DNA from: Lachnospiraceae bacterium
GTDB lineage: Bacteria > Bacillota > Clostridia > Lachnospirales > Anaerotignaceae
Reading direction: 5' to 3'
NCBI GenBank assembly: GCA_019422065.1
Contig: JAHZEA010000015.1
Span: 12,114-44,517, forward strand
DNA length: 32,404 bases
Shown: positions 1 to 6,756 of the stretch, piece after piece
How positions within the stretch are numbered: the stretch's first letter is position 1
Layout of the letters: each line of letters starts with the position of its first letter
The notes under the pieces: model-generated
Told to the model about the DNA's origin: nothing
What the model saw: the letters and a program-made list of their open reading frames with translations, nothing else
Databases searched by the model: none
Made by a program: the position numbers and the translations under genes

Positions 1-45
1 ACAAGAAGAAAAACAGGCGGAAGCCGTGTAGAAATAAAAGTATAA
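1..45 (+). other. 3' tail of an upstream gene (frame uncertain)
   Basis: Two plus-strand frames are open from the window edge. One ends at a TAG at 29-31 and would give a C-terminus QEEKQAEAV. The other ends at a TAA at 43-45 with a C-terminus SRVEIKV. Either could be the end of a gene lying mostly outside the window; the terminator hairpin that follows at 52-77 agrees with a gene ending here. Too little is visible to assign a family. Confidence 0.4.
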
Positions 46-51
46 AAATGA

Positions 52-77
52 GCCGCAGATAATTAAATATCTGCGGC
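52..77. terminator. Bidirectional intrinsic terminator
   Basis: A perfect 10-bp inverted repeat (GCCGCAGATA / TATCTGCGGC) has a 6-nt loop at 62-67. A T-rich run follows on the plus strand (ATTTTAG), and on the minus strand the flank reads TCATTTTTATAC. It sits between a gene end on the plus strand and the 3' end of the convergent degV gene, so it probably serves both. Confidence 0.85.
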
Positions 78-106
78 ATTTTAGTATAATAATATAATTC
101 TTACTT

Positions 107-997
107 TCATACATAACATTCGTATTTTTTAACAAAGCACACACCTACAGTATCGGGGCCTGTATGTGATGCTATTGTAGCGCCTATATAAAAAGGTGAT
201 AAAAAATTTTCAGCCGGAAGTATTTCTTTAAGTTCATCAAAGAATACAGGAACTTCTTCAGGCGTGTTTGTTGTGCCTATTGTAAAAATATAATTTTTAG
301 GATTTTCGTTATTTTTTATAAAATGCTCTTTTGTTATTTCCACAAGCTTTTTAAGCCCGTTCTTGCGGCTGCGCACAACACCGGCAACATTAATTTCGCT
401 GTTTTTAAGCTCAATAAGCGGTTTAATTTTAAGTATGCCGCCGGAAAGTGAAACAAGCTTTCCTATTCTTCCGCCTTTTTCAAGATGTGTAAGAGCACCA
501 ACCATAAACATTATTCTAAGCTCTTTTTTCATTTTTTCGCATACATCAAAAACGGTTTTAGAGCTTAAGTCATTATCTCTCATTCGGCATGCCTCATAAA
601 CCATAAGCTGAGTTGCGCCTGTTGCGGCCCAAGAATTAATTATATATATTTCTCTTTCTGTAAATTTTTCTGTAAGAATTTCTTTTGCCGTTAAAGCGGA
701 ATGGTATGAACCGCTTAATGTATCTGTAATAGTAAAGCAGACAATGTCTTTTCCTTTTTCCAATGCCGGGGTAAATGAGTCTATATAATCCTGAACAGAT
801 GGCAAAGATGTTTTTGGAAAAAGCTTTTTGTTTATTAGTTTGTCAAAAAATTCTTCTCTTGATATTTCAAATAACTCTTTATAATAATGCTCTGAATCAA
901 ATGAAATATAAAAAGGTATAATGCTTATTTGTTTTTCATCAGCTATATTTAAAGGAATATCAGCCGAACCGTCTGTAAAAATTTGAAAATTAGACAT
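107..997 (-). CDS. DegV family fatty-acid-binding protein
   Basis: This 296-residue protein matches the DegV family over its full length. The N-terminal strand FQIFTDGSADIP carries the conserved T/S-D-(G/S)-x-x-D motif, ITDTLSGSYHSA lies in the middle with the lipid-contacting serine, and HLEKGGRIGK is the typical linker before the second lobe. DegV proteins bind a single fatty acid; those paired with FakA present it for phosphorylation into phospholipid (FakB role). Which role applies here cannot be told from sequence. The ATG at 997 is preceded by GGAGG at good spacing, and a minus-strand promoter lies at 1052-1080. It is transcribed alone, convergent to the gene entering from the left. Confidence 0.95.
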   Translation of the reverse strand: MSNFQIFTDGSADIPLNIADEKQISIIPFYISFDSEHYYKELFEISREEFFDKLINKKLFPKTSLPSVQDYIDSFTPALEKGKDIVCFTITDTLSGSYHSALTAKEILTEKFTEREIYIINSWAATGATQLMVYEACRMRDNDLSSKTVFDVCEKMKKELRIMFMVGALTHLEKGGRIGKLVSLSGGILKIKPLIELKNSEINVAGVVRSRKNGLKKLVEITKEHFIKNNENPKNYIFTIGTTNTPEEVPVFFDELKEILPAENFLSPFYIGATIASHTGPDTVGVCFVKKYECYV

Positions 998-1051
998 ACT
1001 TGGCCTCCATGTTGTTTTAAATACTACTTGTTATGGTTATATTATGCTTTT

Positions 1052-1080
1052 AATTTAGCATTAAAGATACACAGTGTCAA
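1052..1080 (-). promoter_or_regulatory. Sigma-A-type promoter for degV
   Basis: Read on the minus strand, TTGACA (1080-1075) is followed after exactly 17 nt by TAAATT (1057-1052), about 55 nt upstream of the degV start codon at 997. The -35 box is a perfect consensus. Confidence 0.75.
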
Positions 1081-1146
1081 TATGTAAATATAACATTAAT
1101 AATATAGTAAATTATTAACTCTTTGCCAAAATACATAGTTTTTATA

Positions 1147-1175
1147 TTGACATATAATTTACTTGCTGATAAAAT
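1147..1175 (+). promoter_or_regulatory. Sigma-A-type promoter P1 for the carD operon
   Basis: TTGACA at 1147-1152, a 17-nt spacer and TAAAAT at 1170-1175 form a near-consensus promoter. It lies 38 nt upstream of a second near-consensus promoter, so the operon may have tandem promoters. Confidence 0.7.
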
Positions 1176-1184
1176 AAAATATTT

Positions 1185-1213
1185 TTGATTTGCTTTTAAA
1201 ACTGTGATATAAT
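1185..1213 (+). promoter_or_regulatory. Sigma-A-type promoter P2 for the carD operon
   Basis: TTGATT at 1185-1190, a 17-nt spacer and a perfect TATAAT at 1208-1213. Transcription would start near 1220, leaving an unusually long leader of about 215 nt before carD. Confidence 0.75.
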
Positions 1214-1295
1214 ATTTCTGTATATCTGTAAAATTATACTAAAACGTTGTTATATTGAGGATTTTTAATGGTATAAAAAACACTTTTTCTATAAC

Positions 1296-1393
1296 CTAAA
1301 CAATCTTTCACGCTGTTTAGCTTATGCTTTTAAGCTGAACACTATATACAAGTTCTGGTATGTTTACTGTTTAATATGTAAATATTAACAGTA
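1296..1393 (+). promoter_or_regulatory. Structured 5' leader of the carD operon
   Basis: The roughly 215-nt leader holds three inverted repeats: CTAAACA (1296-1302) with TGTTTAG (1314-1320); AGCTTA (1319-1324) with TAAGCT (1331-1336), which shares two bases with the first and so cannot fully coexist with it; and a 12-13-bp repeat at 1365-1377 / 1382-1393 with one bulged base. No known riboswitch class was recognised and no U-tract follows, so this is not an obvious terminator. The rest of the 998-1435 spacer is AT-rich with no gene seen. Confidence 0.45.
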
Positions 1394-1435
1394 TGTTATA
1401 GTTTTATTTGCTGGGATTAAAAAGGATGTGTCAGA

Positions 1436-1915
1436 ATGTTTAAAGAAGGAGCAAAAATTGTATACCCTATGTATGGGGCAGGTGTAATTGAAAATGTTGA
1501 AACAGAAGCTGTAAACGGCTGCGAAGAAATGCATTATATTATTCGTATACCTAACGGCAACCTTAAAATTAAAGTTGGTGTGTCAAAAGCTGAAGTTATT
1601 GGATTAAGACCTGTTGCAAGCGAGTCCGAAATATCAGAGGCGCTGAAAAAAGCTGTTTCTTCTCATGCCGCAATACAGAGCAACTGGAATGTGCGTTATA
1701 AAGAAAATCTTGAAAAAATACGTACAGGAAAAATAAGCGAAGTGGCGGAAGTTGCCAGAAGTCTGTGCCTTAGAGAAAGACAGAGAGGCCTTTCAGGCGC
1801 TGAGAAAAAAATGTTTAATAACGCCAAGCAGATAGTTTTAAGCGAAGTCGTTTTTTCGAAAAAAATAGAAAAAGATAAAGCCGAAGAATATCTTGCGAAA
1901 GAATTATTTTACTGA
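1436..1915 (+). CDS. CarD family transcription regulator
   Basis: This 159-residue protein is full length for CarD/CdnL. The N-terminal Tudor-like RNA-polymerase-interacting domain (residues 1 to about 60, beginning MFKEGAKIVYPMYGAG) contacts the RNAP beta lobe. The helical C-terminal domain (about 65-159) includes the typical LCLRERQRGLSGAEKKM segment. CarD proteins stabilise open promoter complexes, notably at rRNA promoters. It heads an apparent operon with a yacL-like gene, ispD and rnhA; carD, yacL, ispD order is common in Clostridia. The ATG has a weak AAGGA about 12 nt upstream, and the long structured leader suggests added control. Confidence 0.93.
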   Translation: MFKEGAKIVYPMYGAGVIENVETEAVNGCEEMHYIIRIPNGNLKIKVGVSKAEVIGLRPVASESEISEALKKAVSSHAAIQSNWNVRYKENLEKIRTGKISEVAEVARSLCLRERQRGLSGAEKKMFNNAKQIVLSEVVFSKKIEKDKAEEYLAKELFY

Positions 1916-1971
1916 TATTATATACTAATCAGGAATTTACCTGAATTTTACTGTATGAAAGGGGGTAGTGT

Positions 1972-3036
1972 ATTATAAAACGAGTTCTTGAACTGGTTGA
2001 AAGTATTATATTTACTTTTATTATGTGCTTGCTTTTAAAGTTAATTTATAACGCAAATATAGAAAAAATAGGCGATTTTGTGCCGTCTTATTCTTATATC
2101 ATATTTGGTATAGTATTGGGAATAATTTTCTTTTTTATATTTGCTCACATTATAAGCAATGCCATAATTAATATGATGGACAAGACTGCTGCAAAACTTA
2201 GCAGAATGAGTCTTAAAGAACTTTTAACCAGTATTTTTGGTATAATAGTCGGCTTAGTAATAGCCAATCTTCTTGGTATAGCAGCCAGCAAATACGGATT
2301 TATAGGTTCATGCATTATTATAATTTTAAACATTGTATTTGGTGTTCTGGGATACAGAGTTGCACGGAGCAAAAAAGACGAAATAGGCGGCTTCAGCTCT
2401 ATTTTGGAAAATACTCGCAGCATTAATAAAAACATTACTTACGGAAAGCCTAAAATACTTGACACAAGCGTTATTATAGACGGACGTATACTTGATTTGC
2501 TTAAAACAGGCTTTATTGAGGGAAAAATAATAATACCTAATTTTGTTCTGGAGGAGCTCAGGCATATAGCCGACTCATCGGATTCTCTTAAAAGAAACAG
2601 GGGCCGCAGAGGTCTTGATATACTTAACGAAATACAAAAACAGCTTGCTGTAAGCGTTGAGATTGTTGACTTTAACATTAAAGAGCCTATGGAAGTTGAC
2701 TCCAAGCTGCTTAAAATGGCTGAAAAGCTTGATGCTTTTGTTGTTACAAACGATTTTAACCTTAATAAGGTTGCGGAATTTCAAGGGGTTAAAGTTCTTA
2801 ATATAAATGAGCTTTCAAACGCTATAAAACCTGTTGTTCTTCCGGGAGAAGAAATGAATGTAACAATTATTAAAAGCGGTAAAGAATACGGCCAAGGAAT
2901 TGCATATCTTAATGACGGAACCATGATTGTTATTGACGGCGGAAGCAAGTTTATTGGTGAAACTATAGATGTTGTTGTAACTAGTGTTCTTCAAACTGCT
3001 GCCGGAAGAATGATATTCGGCAAAAAAAAGGATTAA
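1972..3036 (+). CDS. Membrane-anchored PIN/TRAM domain protein (YacL-like)
   Basis: Three to four membrane spans (with the start chosen here, about residues 9-25, 36-60, 85-105 and 112-132) precede a PIN nuclease domain beginning ILDTSVIIDGRI with the acidic residues expected for metal binding, later acidic positions near VDSKLL and VTNDFNL, and a C-terminal TRAM RNA-binding domain. This is the B. subtilis YacL architecture. The first ATG in frame, at 2023, has no ribosome binding site and would cut into the first membrane span. A strong AAAGGGGG at 1958-1965 instead points to an AUU at 1972 (or AUA at 1975), giving a 354-residue protein beginning (M)IKRVLELVES. No ATG, GTG or TTG occurs in frame between the stop at 1966 and 2023. 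Confidence 0.88.
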   Translation: MIKRVLELVESIIFTFIMCLLLKLIYNANIEKIGDFVPSYSYIIFGIVLGIIFFFIFAHIISNAIINMMDKTAAKLSRMSLKELLTSIFGIIVGLVIANLLGIAASKYGFIGSCIIIILNIVFGVLGYRVARSKKDEIGGFSSILENTRSINKNITYGKPKILDTSVIIDGRILDLLKTGFIEGKIIIPNFVLEELRHIADSSDSLKRNRGRRGLDILNEIQKQLAVSVEIVDFNIKEPMEVDSKLLKMAEKLDAFVVTNDFNLNKVAEFQGVKVLNINELSNAIKPVVLPGEEMNVTIIKSGKEYGQGIAYLNDGTMIVIDGGSKFIGETIDVVVTSVLQTAAGRMIFGKKKD

Positions 3037-3087
3037 AATTATATGTCTGTGCCTTTTGGCATGGACATGTTTTTTATGGAGGTAAAA

Positions 3088-3789
3088 ATGGTAAACTGCG
3101 CTTGTCTTATTATGGCAGCCGGCAAAGGCTCACGGATGAAAAGTGATGTAAAAAAACAATTTTTAAAACTTAATGGTGTACCTATACTATCTATTACAAT
3201 AAGTAAGTTTGATATGTGTGACAAAGTTGATATGATTGTAATTGTTGCGCCTAAAGACGACATTGAAACTTGCTCTGATTTATGCAAAAAATACTGTAAA
3301 AAAACTGCTTACAGTGTTATAGAAGGCGGCAAAGAAAGGTATAACTCAGTTTATAACGGTATTAAATTCCTTGAAGGCAAATGCCGGTATGTTATGATTC
3401 AAGATGGCGTAAGACCGTTTGTTACAGAAGAAATAATAACCAAAACTCTGAAATATGCTGAAAAATACGGCGCTTGTGTTCCGGCAGTAGGTGTTAAAGA
3501 TACTATAAAAGAAGTGGATTCAAATGGCATAGTTACTAAAACACTTAAAAGAAGTACTTTGTGTGCTGTTCAGACACCACAGACTTTTGAGTATAATTTA
3601 ATTAAAAAAGCTTATGAGAACCTTCCGCCGGACTTGGATGTAACAGATGATGCGTCGGTTGTGGAAATAAGCGGCGGAAATGTAAAAGTAATTGAGGGCA
3701 GTTATGATAACATTAAAATTACAACTGTTGAAGATTTGGATTCCGGTCTGGCTATATTAAAAAAGGAGAAAGCTAATGAAATCAGTTGA
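3088..3789 (+). CDS. ispD: 2-C-methyl-D-erythritol 4-phosphate cytidylyltransferase
   Basis: This enzyme joins CTP to MEP to form CDP-ME, the third step of the non-mevalonate isoprenoid pathway in the cytoplasm. At 233 residues it is the normal length. The nucleotide-binding loop is MAAGKGSRMKSDVKKQF near the N-terminus, QDGVRPFV is the substrate and metal region, and DDASVVE lies near the C-terminus. The ATG at 3088 is chosen over upstream in-frame ATGs at 3043, 3061 and 3076 because GGAGG at 3078-3082 sits at ideal distance and because the family begins here. It overlaps rnhA by 14 nt. The partner gene ispF, usual next in related genomes, is replaced by rnhA. Confidence 0.95.
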   Translation: MVNCACLIMAAGKGSRMKSDVKKQFLKLNGVPILSITISKFDMCDKVDMIVIVAPKDDIETCSDLCKKYCKKTAYSVIEGGKERYNSVYNGIKFLEGKCRYVMIQDGVRPFVTEEIITKTLKYAEKYGACVPAVGVKDTIKEVDSNGIVTKTLKRSTLCAVQTPQTFEYNLIKKAYENLPPDLDVTDDASVVEISGGNVKVIEGSYDNIKITTVEDLDSGLAILKKEKANEIS

Positions 3790-4240
3790 TGTTTATACCG
3801 ACGGGGCATGCTCTGGAAATCCCGGAAAAGGCGGCTACGGCGCTGTACTTATATATAAAGGTATTAGAAAAGAGCTATCGGCGGGCTATGAAAAGACAAC
3901 AAATAACCGAATGGAGGTACTGGCTGTTATAGAGGCGCTTTCGGCTTTAAAAGAGCCTTGCAATGTTACGCTTTACAGTGACTCAAAGTATGTAGTTGAC
4001 GCCATTAACAAAGGCTGGATGGAAAAATGGGAGAAAAATAACTGGATGAGAACTAAAACTGAAAAAGCTTCAAACAGTGACCTTTGGATAAGACTTTCGG
4101 CTTTATTAAAAAAACATAGCGTTAAGTTTGTATGGGTTAAAGGCCATAATGACAATTTGGAAAATGAAAGATGTGATGAATTGGCTAGAAATGCAATTAC
4201 ATGTCAAAATTTGTTGAAAGATGAGCAATATGGTTGTTGA
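3776..4240 (+). CDS. rnhA: Ribonuclease HI
   Basis: A 154-residue type 1 RNase H that cuts the RNA strand of RNA/DNA hybrids. All four catalytic acids are present: Asp9 (TDGACSGNPG), Glu47 (NNRMEV), Asp69 (YSDSKYV) and Asp134 (ERCDELA), with His124 in VKGHND. The basic protrusion WMEKWEKNNWMR for substrate binding is also present, as in the E. coli enzyme. The start lies inside the end of ispD (14-nt overlap), with the ribosome binding site AAGGAG in the ispD coding region, so the two are translationally coupled. Confidence 0.96.
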   Translation: MKSVDVYTDGACSGNPGKGGYGAVLIYKGIRKELSAGYEKTTNNRMEVLAVIEALSALKEPCNVTLYSDSKYVVDAINKGWMEKWEKNNWMRTKTEKASNSDLWIRLSALLKKHSVKFVWVKGHNDNLENERCDELARNAITCQNLLKDEQYGC

Positions 4241-4255
4241 ATGTAACCAAAAAGA

Positions 4256-4271
4256 ATTTCATTAATGAAAT
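4256..4271. repeat. Perfect 16-bp palindrome upstream of the csp promoter
   Basis: ATTTCATTAATGAAAT is fully self-complementary with no spacer. It ends 6 nt before the -35 box of the cold-shock gene promoter. A dimeric regulator could bind here. It lacks a GC-rich stem or U-tract, so it is unlikely to be a terminator for rnhA. Confidence 0.5.
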
Positions 4272-4277
4272 AAACTG

Positions 4278-4306
4278 TTGACACTCTTTGGAAACTGTGC
4301 TATTCT
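4278..4306 (+). promoter_or_regulatory. Sigma-A-type promoter of csp
   Basis: Perfect TTGACA at 4278-4283, 17-nt spacer, TATTCT at 4301-4306. A start near 4313 gives a leader of about 43 nt, shorter than the long thermosensing leader of E. coli cspA. Confidence 0.8.
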
Positions 4307-4355
4307 TTTAACTGTTCCAATTAATATTTTGCTTTAAAAGTAGGAGGATTTTTAA

Positions 4356-4556
4356 ATGAAAAAAGGTACAGTAAAGTGGTTTAACGCAGAAAAAGGTTTC
4401 GGATTCATTTCTGTTGAAGGCGAAGACGATGTTTTTGTTCACTTCTCAGCTATCCAGGCAGAAGGTTACAAAACACTTGAAGAAGGCCAGCAGGTAGAAT
4501 TCGAAGTTGTTCAGGGCGCTAAAGGACCACAGGCTGCTAATGTAACACGCATATAA
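4356..4556 (+). CDS. Cold-shock protein (CspA/CspB family)
   Basis: A 66-residue single OB-fold nucleic-acid chaperone. RNP1 KGFGFI is at residues 13-18 and RNP2 VFVHF at 26-30, with the typical MKKGTVKWFN start. The ATG has AGGAGG 8 nt upstream. It is a stand-alone unit bounded by its own promoter and terminator. Codon choice (many GAA, GTT, GCT, TTC) is that of a highly expressed gene. Such proteins melt RNA secondary structure; whether this copy is cold-induced or constitutive is not visible. Confidence 0.97.
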   Translation: MKKGTVKWFNAEKGFGFISVEGEDDVFVHFSAIQAEGYKTLEEGQQVEFEVVQGAKGPQAANVTRI

Positions 4557-4623
4557 TCCATTTGAAATATAGTCAACTGTACAATTTTGGCATTTGATAT
4601 ATAGATAACAGGTTATACAAAAC

Positions 4624-4654
4624 AGCTTTCCCATATTTTGGGAAGGCTTTTTTT
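4624..4654 (+). terminator. Intrinsic terminator of csp
   Basis: AGCTTTCCC (4624-4632) pairs with GGGAAGGCT (4640-4648), 9 bp with one G-U pair and a 7-nt loop, followed by a run of seven T including the last stem base. Confidence 0.9.
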
Positions 4655-4781
4655 AATTTCCTATTAATAAAAATAAGTTTTGTTGTTAAAAATAAACAAA
4701 AATAATGACTTTATTGAGTTTAAAAACACAAAAGTTTTTTTGGTTTTATTGTCATTATTTTCAATTTTCTGCGAAAAAAAT

Positions 4782-4810
4782 TTGATAATATTTTTGCCGT
4801 ATGGTAAAAT
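4782..4810 (+). promoter_or_regulatory. Sigma-A-type promoter of typA
   Basis: TTGATA at 4782-4787, 17-nt spacer and TAAAAT at 4805-4810. It lies within an accidental in-frame extension upstream of typA, which helps exclude that extension as coding. Confidence 0.7.
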
Positions 4811-4862
4811 ATTTTGGTTAGTGATAATTGATTTAATTAGTTTTATGTTGGGAGTAATTTTA

Positions 4863-6710
4863 ATGAGAACAAAAAGAGAAGACATACGTAACGTAGCCAT
4901 TATTGCCCATGTAGACCACGGCAAGACTACCCTTGTAGACGTACTTTTAAAACAAAGCGGCACATTCCGCTCAAACCAAGTTGTTCAGGACAGAGTTATG
5001 GACTCCGGCGATATAGAAAGAGAAAGAGGCATAACTATACTTTCAAAAAATACATCTGTGCATTATAACGGCTGTAAAATTAATATTGTAGACACACCGG
5101 GACATGCTGACTTCGGCGGAGAGGTTGAGCGTGTGCTTAAAATGGTTAACGGCGTTGTTTTGGTTGTTGATGCCTTTGAAGGCCCAATGCCTCAGACAAG
5201 ATTTGTATTAAGAAAAGCTCTTGAGCTTGACCTTCCTGTTGTTGTTTGCGTAAACAAAATGGACAGACCAGAAGCAAGATGCAAAGAAGTTGTTGATGAG
5301 GTCCTTGAGCTGTTTATGGAGCTTGACGCAAGTGATGAACAGCTTGACTCACCTTTCGTTTTTGCTTCTGCAAGAAACGGCGTTGCAACTCTTGACCCGG
5401 ATGTGCCGGGAACAGATATGAAATGCCTTTTTGAAACAATTATTAACCATATACCAGCGCCTGAAGGCGATGCCGATGCTCCGCTTCAGTCTTTAATTAC
5501 AACTATTGACTACAGTGAGTATGTAGGAAGAATAGGTATAGGTAAAATTGAAAACGGAACTATTCATGTAAATGATGAATGCTCTATTGTTAATATTCAC
5601 GACCCTGAAAAAAACCAGAAAGTTAAGATAAGCAAGCTTTATGTTTATGAAGGTCTTGAAAGAGTGGAAGTTAAAGAAGCTTCTTTTGGCTCTATTGTGG
5701 CAATTTCAGGAATTTCTGATATTCACATTGGAGATACTATCTGTTCAGTTGATAATCCTGAGCCGCTGCCGTTTGTTAAAATTTCAGAGCCTACAATTTC
5801 TATGACATTTTCTGTAAATGACAGTCCGTTTGCCGGAACAGAAGGCAAGTTTGTAACAAGCAGACATTTAAGGGACAGACTTTACAAAGAGCTTAATACA
5901 GATGTAAGCTTAAGAGTAGAAGATACTGAAACAACAGAAGCTTTTAAGGTTTCAGGACGTGGAGAGCTTCACCTTTCAATACTTATAGAAACTATGCGCC
6001 GTGAAGGTTTTGAGTTCCAAGTCGCTAAGCCGCATGTTCTTTTTAAAGAAATTAACGGCGAAAAATGCGAGCCTATGGAGAAAGTTTATATTGATGTACC
6101 GGAAGAATTTGTTGGTTCAGTTATTGAAAAGCTCGGCTCACGTAAAGGTGAAATGACTGATATGTACCCTTCAAAAGGTGGATATACAAGACTTGTATTC
6201 TCTATACCTGCAAGAGGTCTTATAGGATATAAAAACGAGTTCCTTACAGATACAAAAGGAAATGGTATTTTAAATTCTGTATTTTCAGATTATGAGCCAT
6301 ATAAGGGCGAAATCGCAAAGCGTTCTCAGGGCTCACTTATTGCTTTTGAAAGCGGCGAGGCTGTTGCTTATGGTCTTTTTAACGCTCAGGACAGAGGTAA
6401 CTTATTTATAGGTGCCGGAGTTAAGGTTTATGCCGGAATGATTGTAGGTAAAAACTCAAGAGCTGATGATATGGAAGTAAACGTTTGTAAAAAGAAACAG
6501 CTTACAAACATGCGTACTTCGGCTTCAGACGAGGCTTTAAAGCTTGTTCCGCCTATCGAAATGAGCCTTGAGCAGTGCCTTGAGTTTATAGCCGATGACG
6601 AGCTTGTTGAGGTTACACCTCAAAGCCTTAGAATGAGGAAAAAGATACTTGATTCTCAGCAGAGGAAAAAAGCCAGAAACCGCGCTCAGCAGGCTGAGAA
6701 CAACGATTGA
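4863..6710 (+). CDS. typA: Ribosome-associated GTPase TypA/BipA
   Basis: A 615-residue translational GTPase of full family length. The G domain starts RNVAIIAHVDHGKTT (P-loop AHVDHGKTT, residues 15-23), with switch II DTPGHADFGGEV and specificity motif NKMD. Elongation-factor-like domains II, III and V follow, and the BipA-specific C-terminal domain has the loop KNSRADDMEVN. BipA binds 70S ribosomes and assists large-subunit assembly and stress translation. Start 4863 is chosen over an open extension back to 4680 because GGGAG lies just upstream, the family begins at this point, and the promoter sits inside the extension. The flippase gene follows after 46 nt. Confidence 0.97.
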   Translation: MRTKREDIRNVAIIAHVDHGKTTLVDVLLKQSGTFRSNQVVQDRVMDSGDIERERGITILSKNTSVHYNGCKINIVDTPGHADFGGEVERVLKMVNGVVLVVDAFEGPMPQTRFVLRKALELDLPVVVCVNKMDRPEARCKEVVDEVLELFMELDASDEQLDSPFVFASARNGVATLDPDVPGTDMKCLFETIINHIPAPEGDADAPLQSLITTIDYSEYVGRIGIGKIENGTIHVNDECSIVNIHDPEKNQKVKISKLYVYEGLERVEVKEASFGSIVAISGISDIHIGDTICSVDNPEPLPFVKISEPTISMTFSVNDSPFAGTEGKFVTSRHLRDRLYKELNTDVSLRVEDTETTEAFKVSGRGELHLSILIETMRREGFEFQVAKPHVLFKEINGEKCEPMEKVYIDVPEEFVGSVIEKLGSRKGEMTDMYPSKGGYTRLVFSIPARGLIGYKNEFLTDTKGNGILNSVFSDYEPYKGEIAKRSQGSLIAFESGEAVAYGLFNAQDRGNLFIGAGVKVYAGMIVGKNSRADDMEVNVCKKKQLTNMRTSASDEALKLVPPIEMSLEQCLEFIADDELVEVTPQSLRMRKKILDSQQRKKARNRAQQAENND

Positions 6711-6756
6711 TACTTTGAATAAATTGTGTTTATGTTAGTATGGATGTAGGTGTGCC

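Noticed and set aside
363..599. Plus-strand ORF within degV
   Set aside because: It is antisense to a clearly conserved gene, has no ribosome binding site and shows no family features.
3043..3087. Longer IspD start at 3043, 3061 or 3076
   Set aside because: GGAGG at 3078-3082 serves only the ATG at 3088, and the IspD family starts directly before the nucleotide-binding loop.
4242..4251. rnhA terminator from the GGTT/AACC repeat near 4232-4248
   Set aside because: Only four base pairs and no U-tract; too weak to call.
4680..4862. In-frame N-terminal extension of typA with hydrophobic residues, resembling a membrane anchor
   Set aside because: TypA proteins begin at the ATG at 4863, which has a ribosome binding site. 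The extension contains a consensus-like promoter (TTGATA-17-TAAAAT), and its ATG lacks a ribosome binding site, so the hydrophobic look comes from AT-rich sequence.
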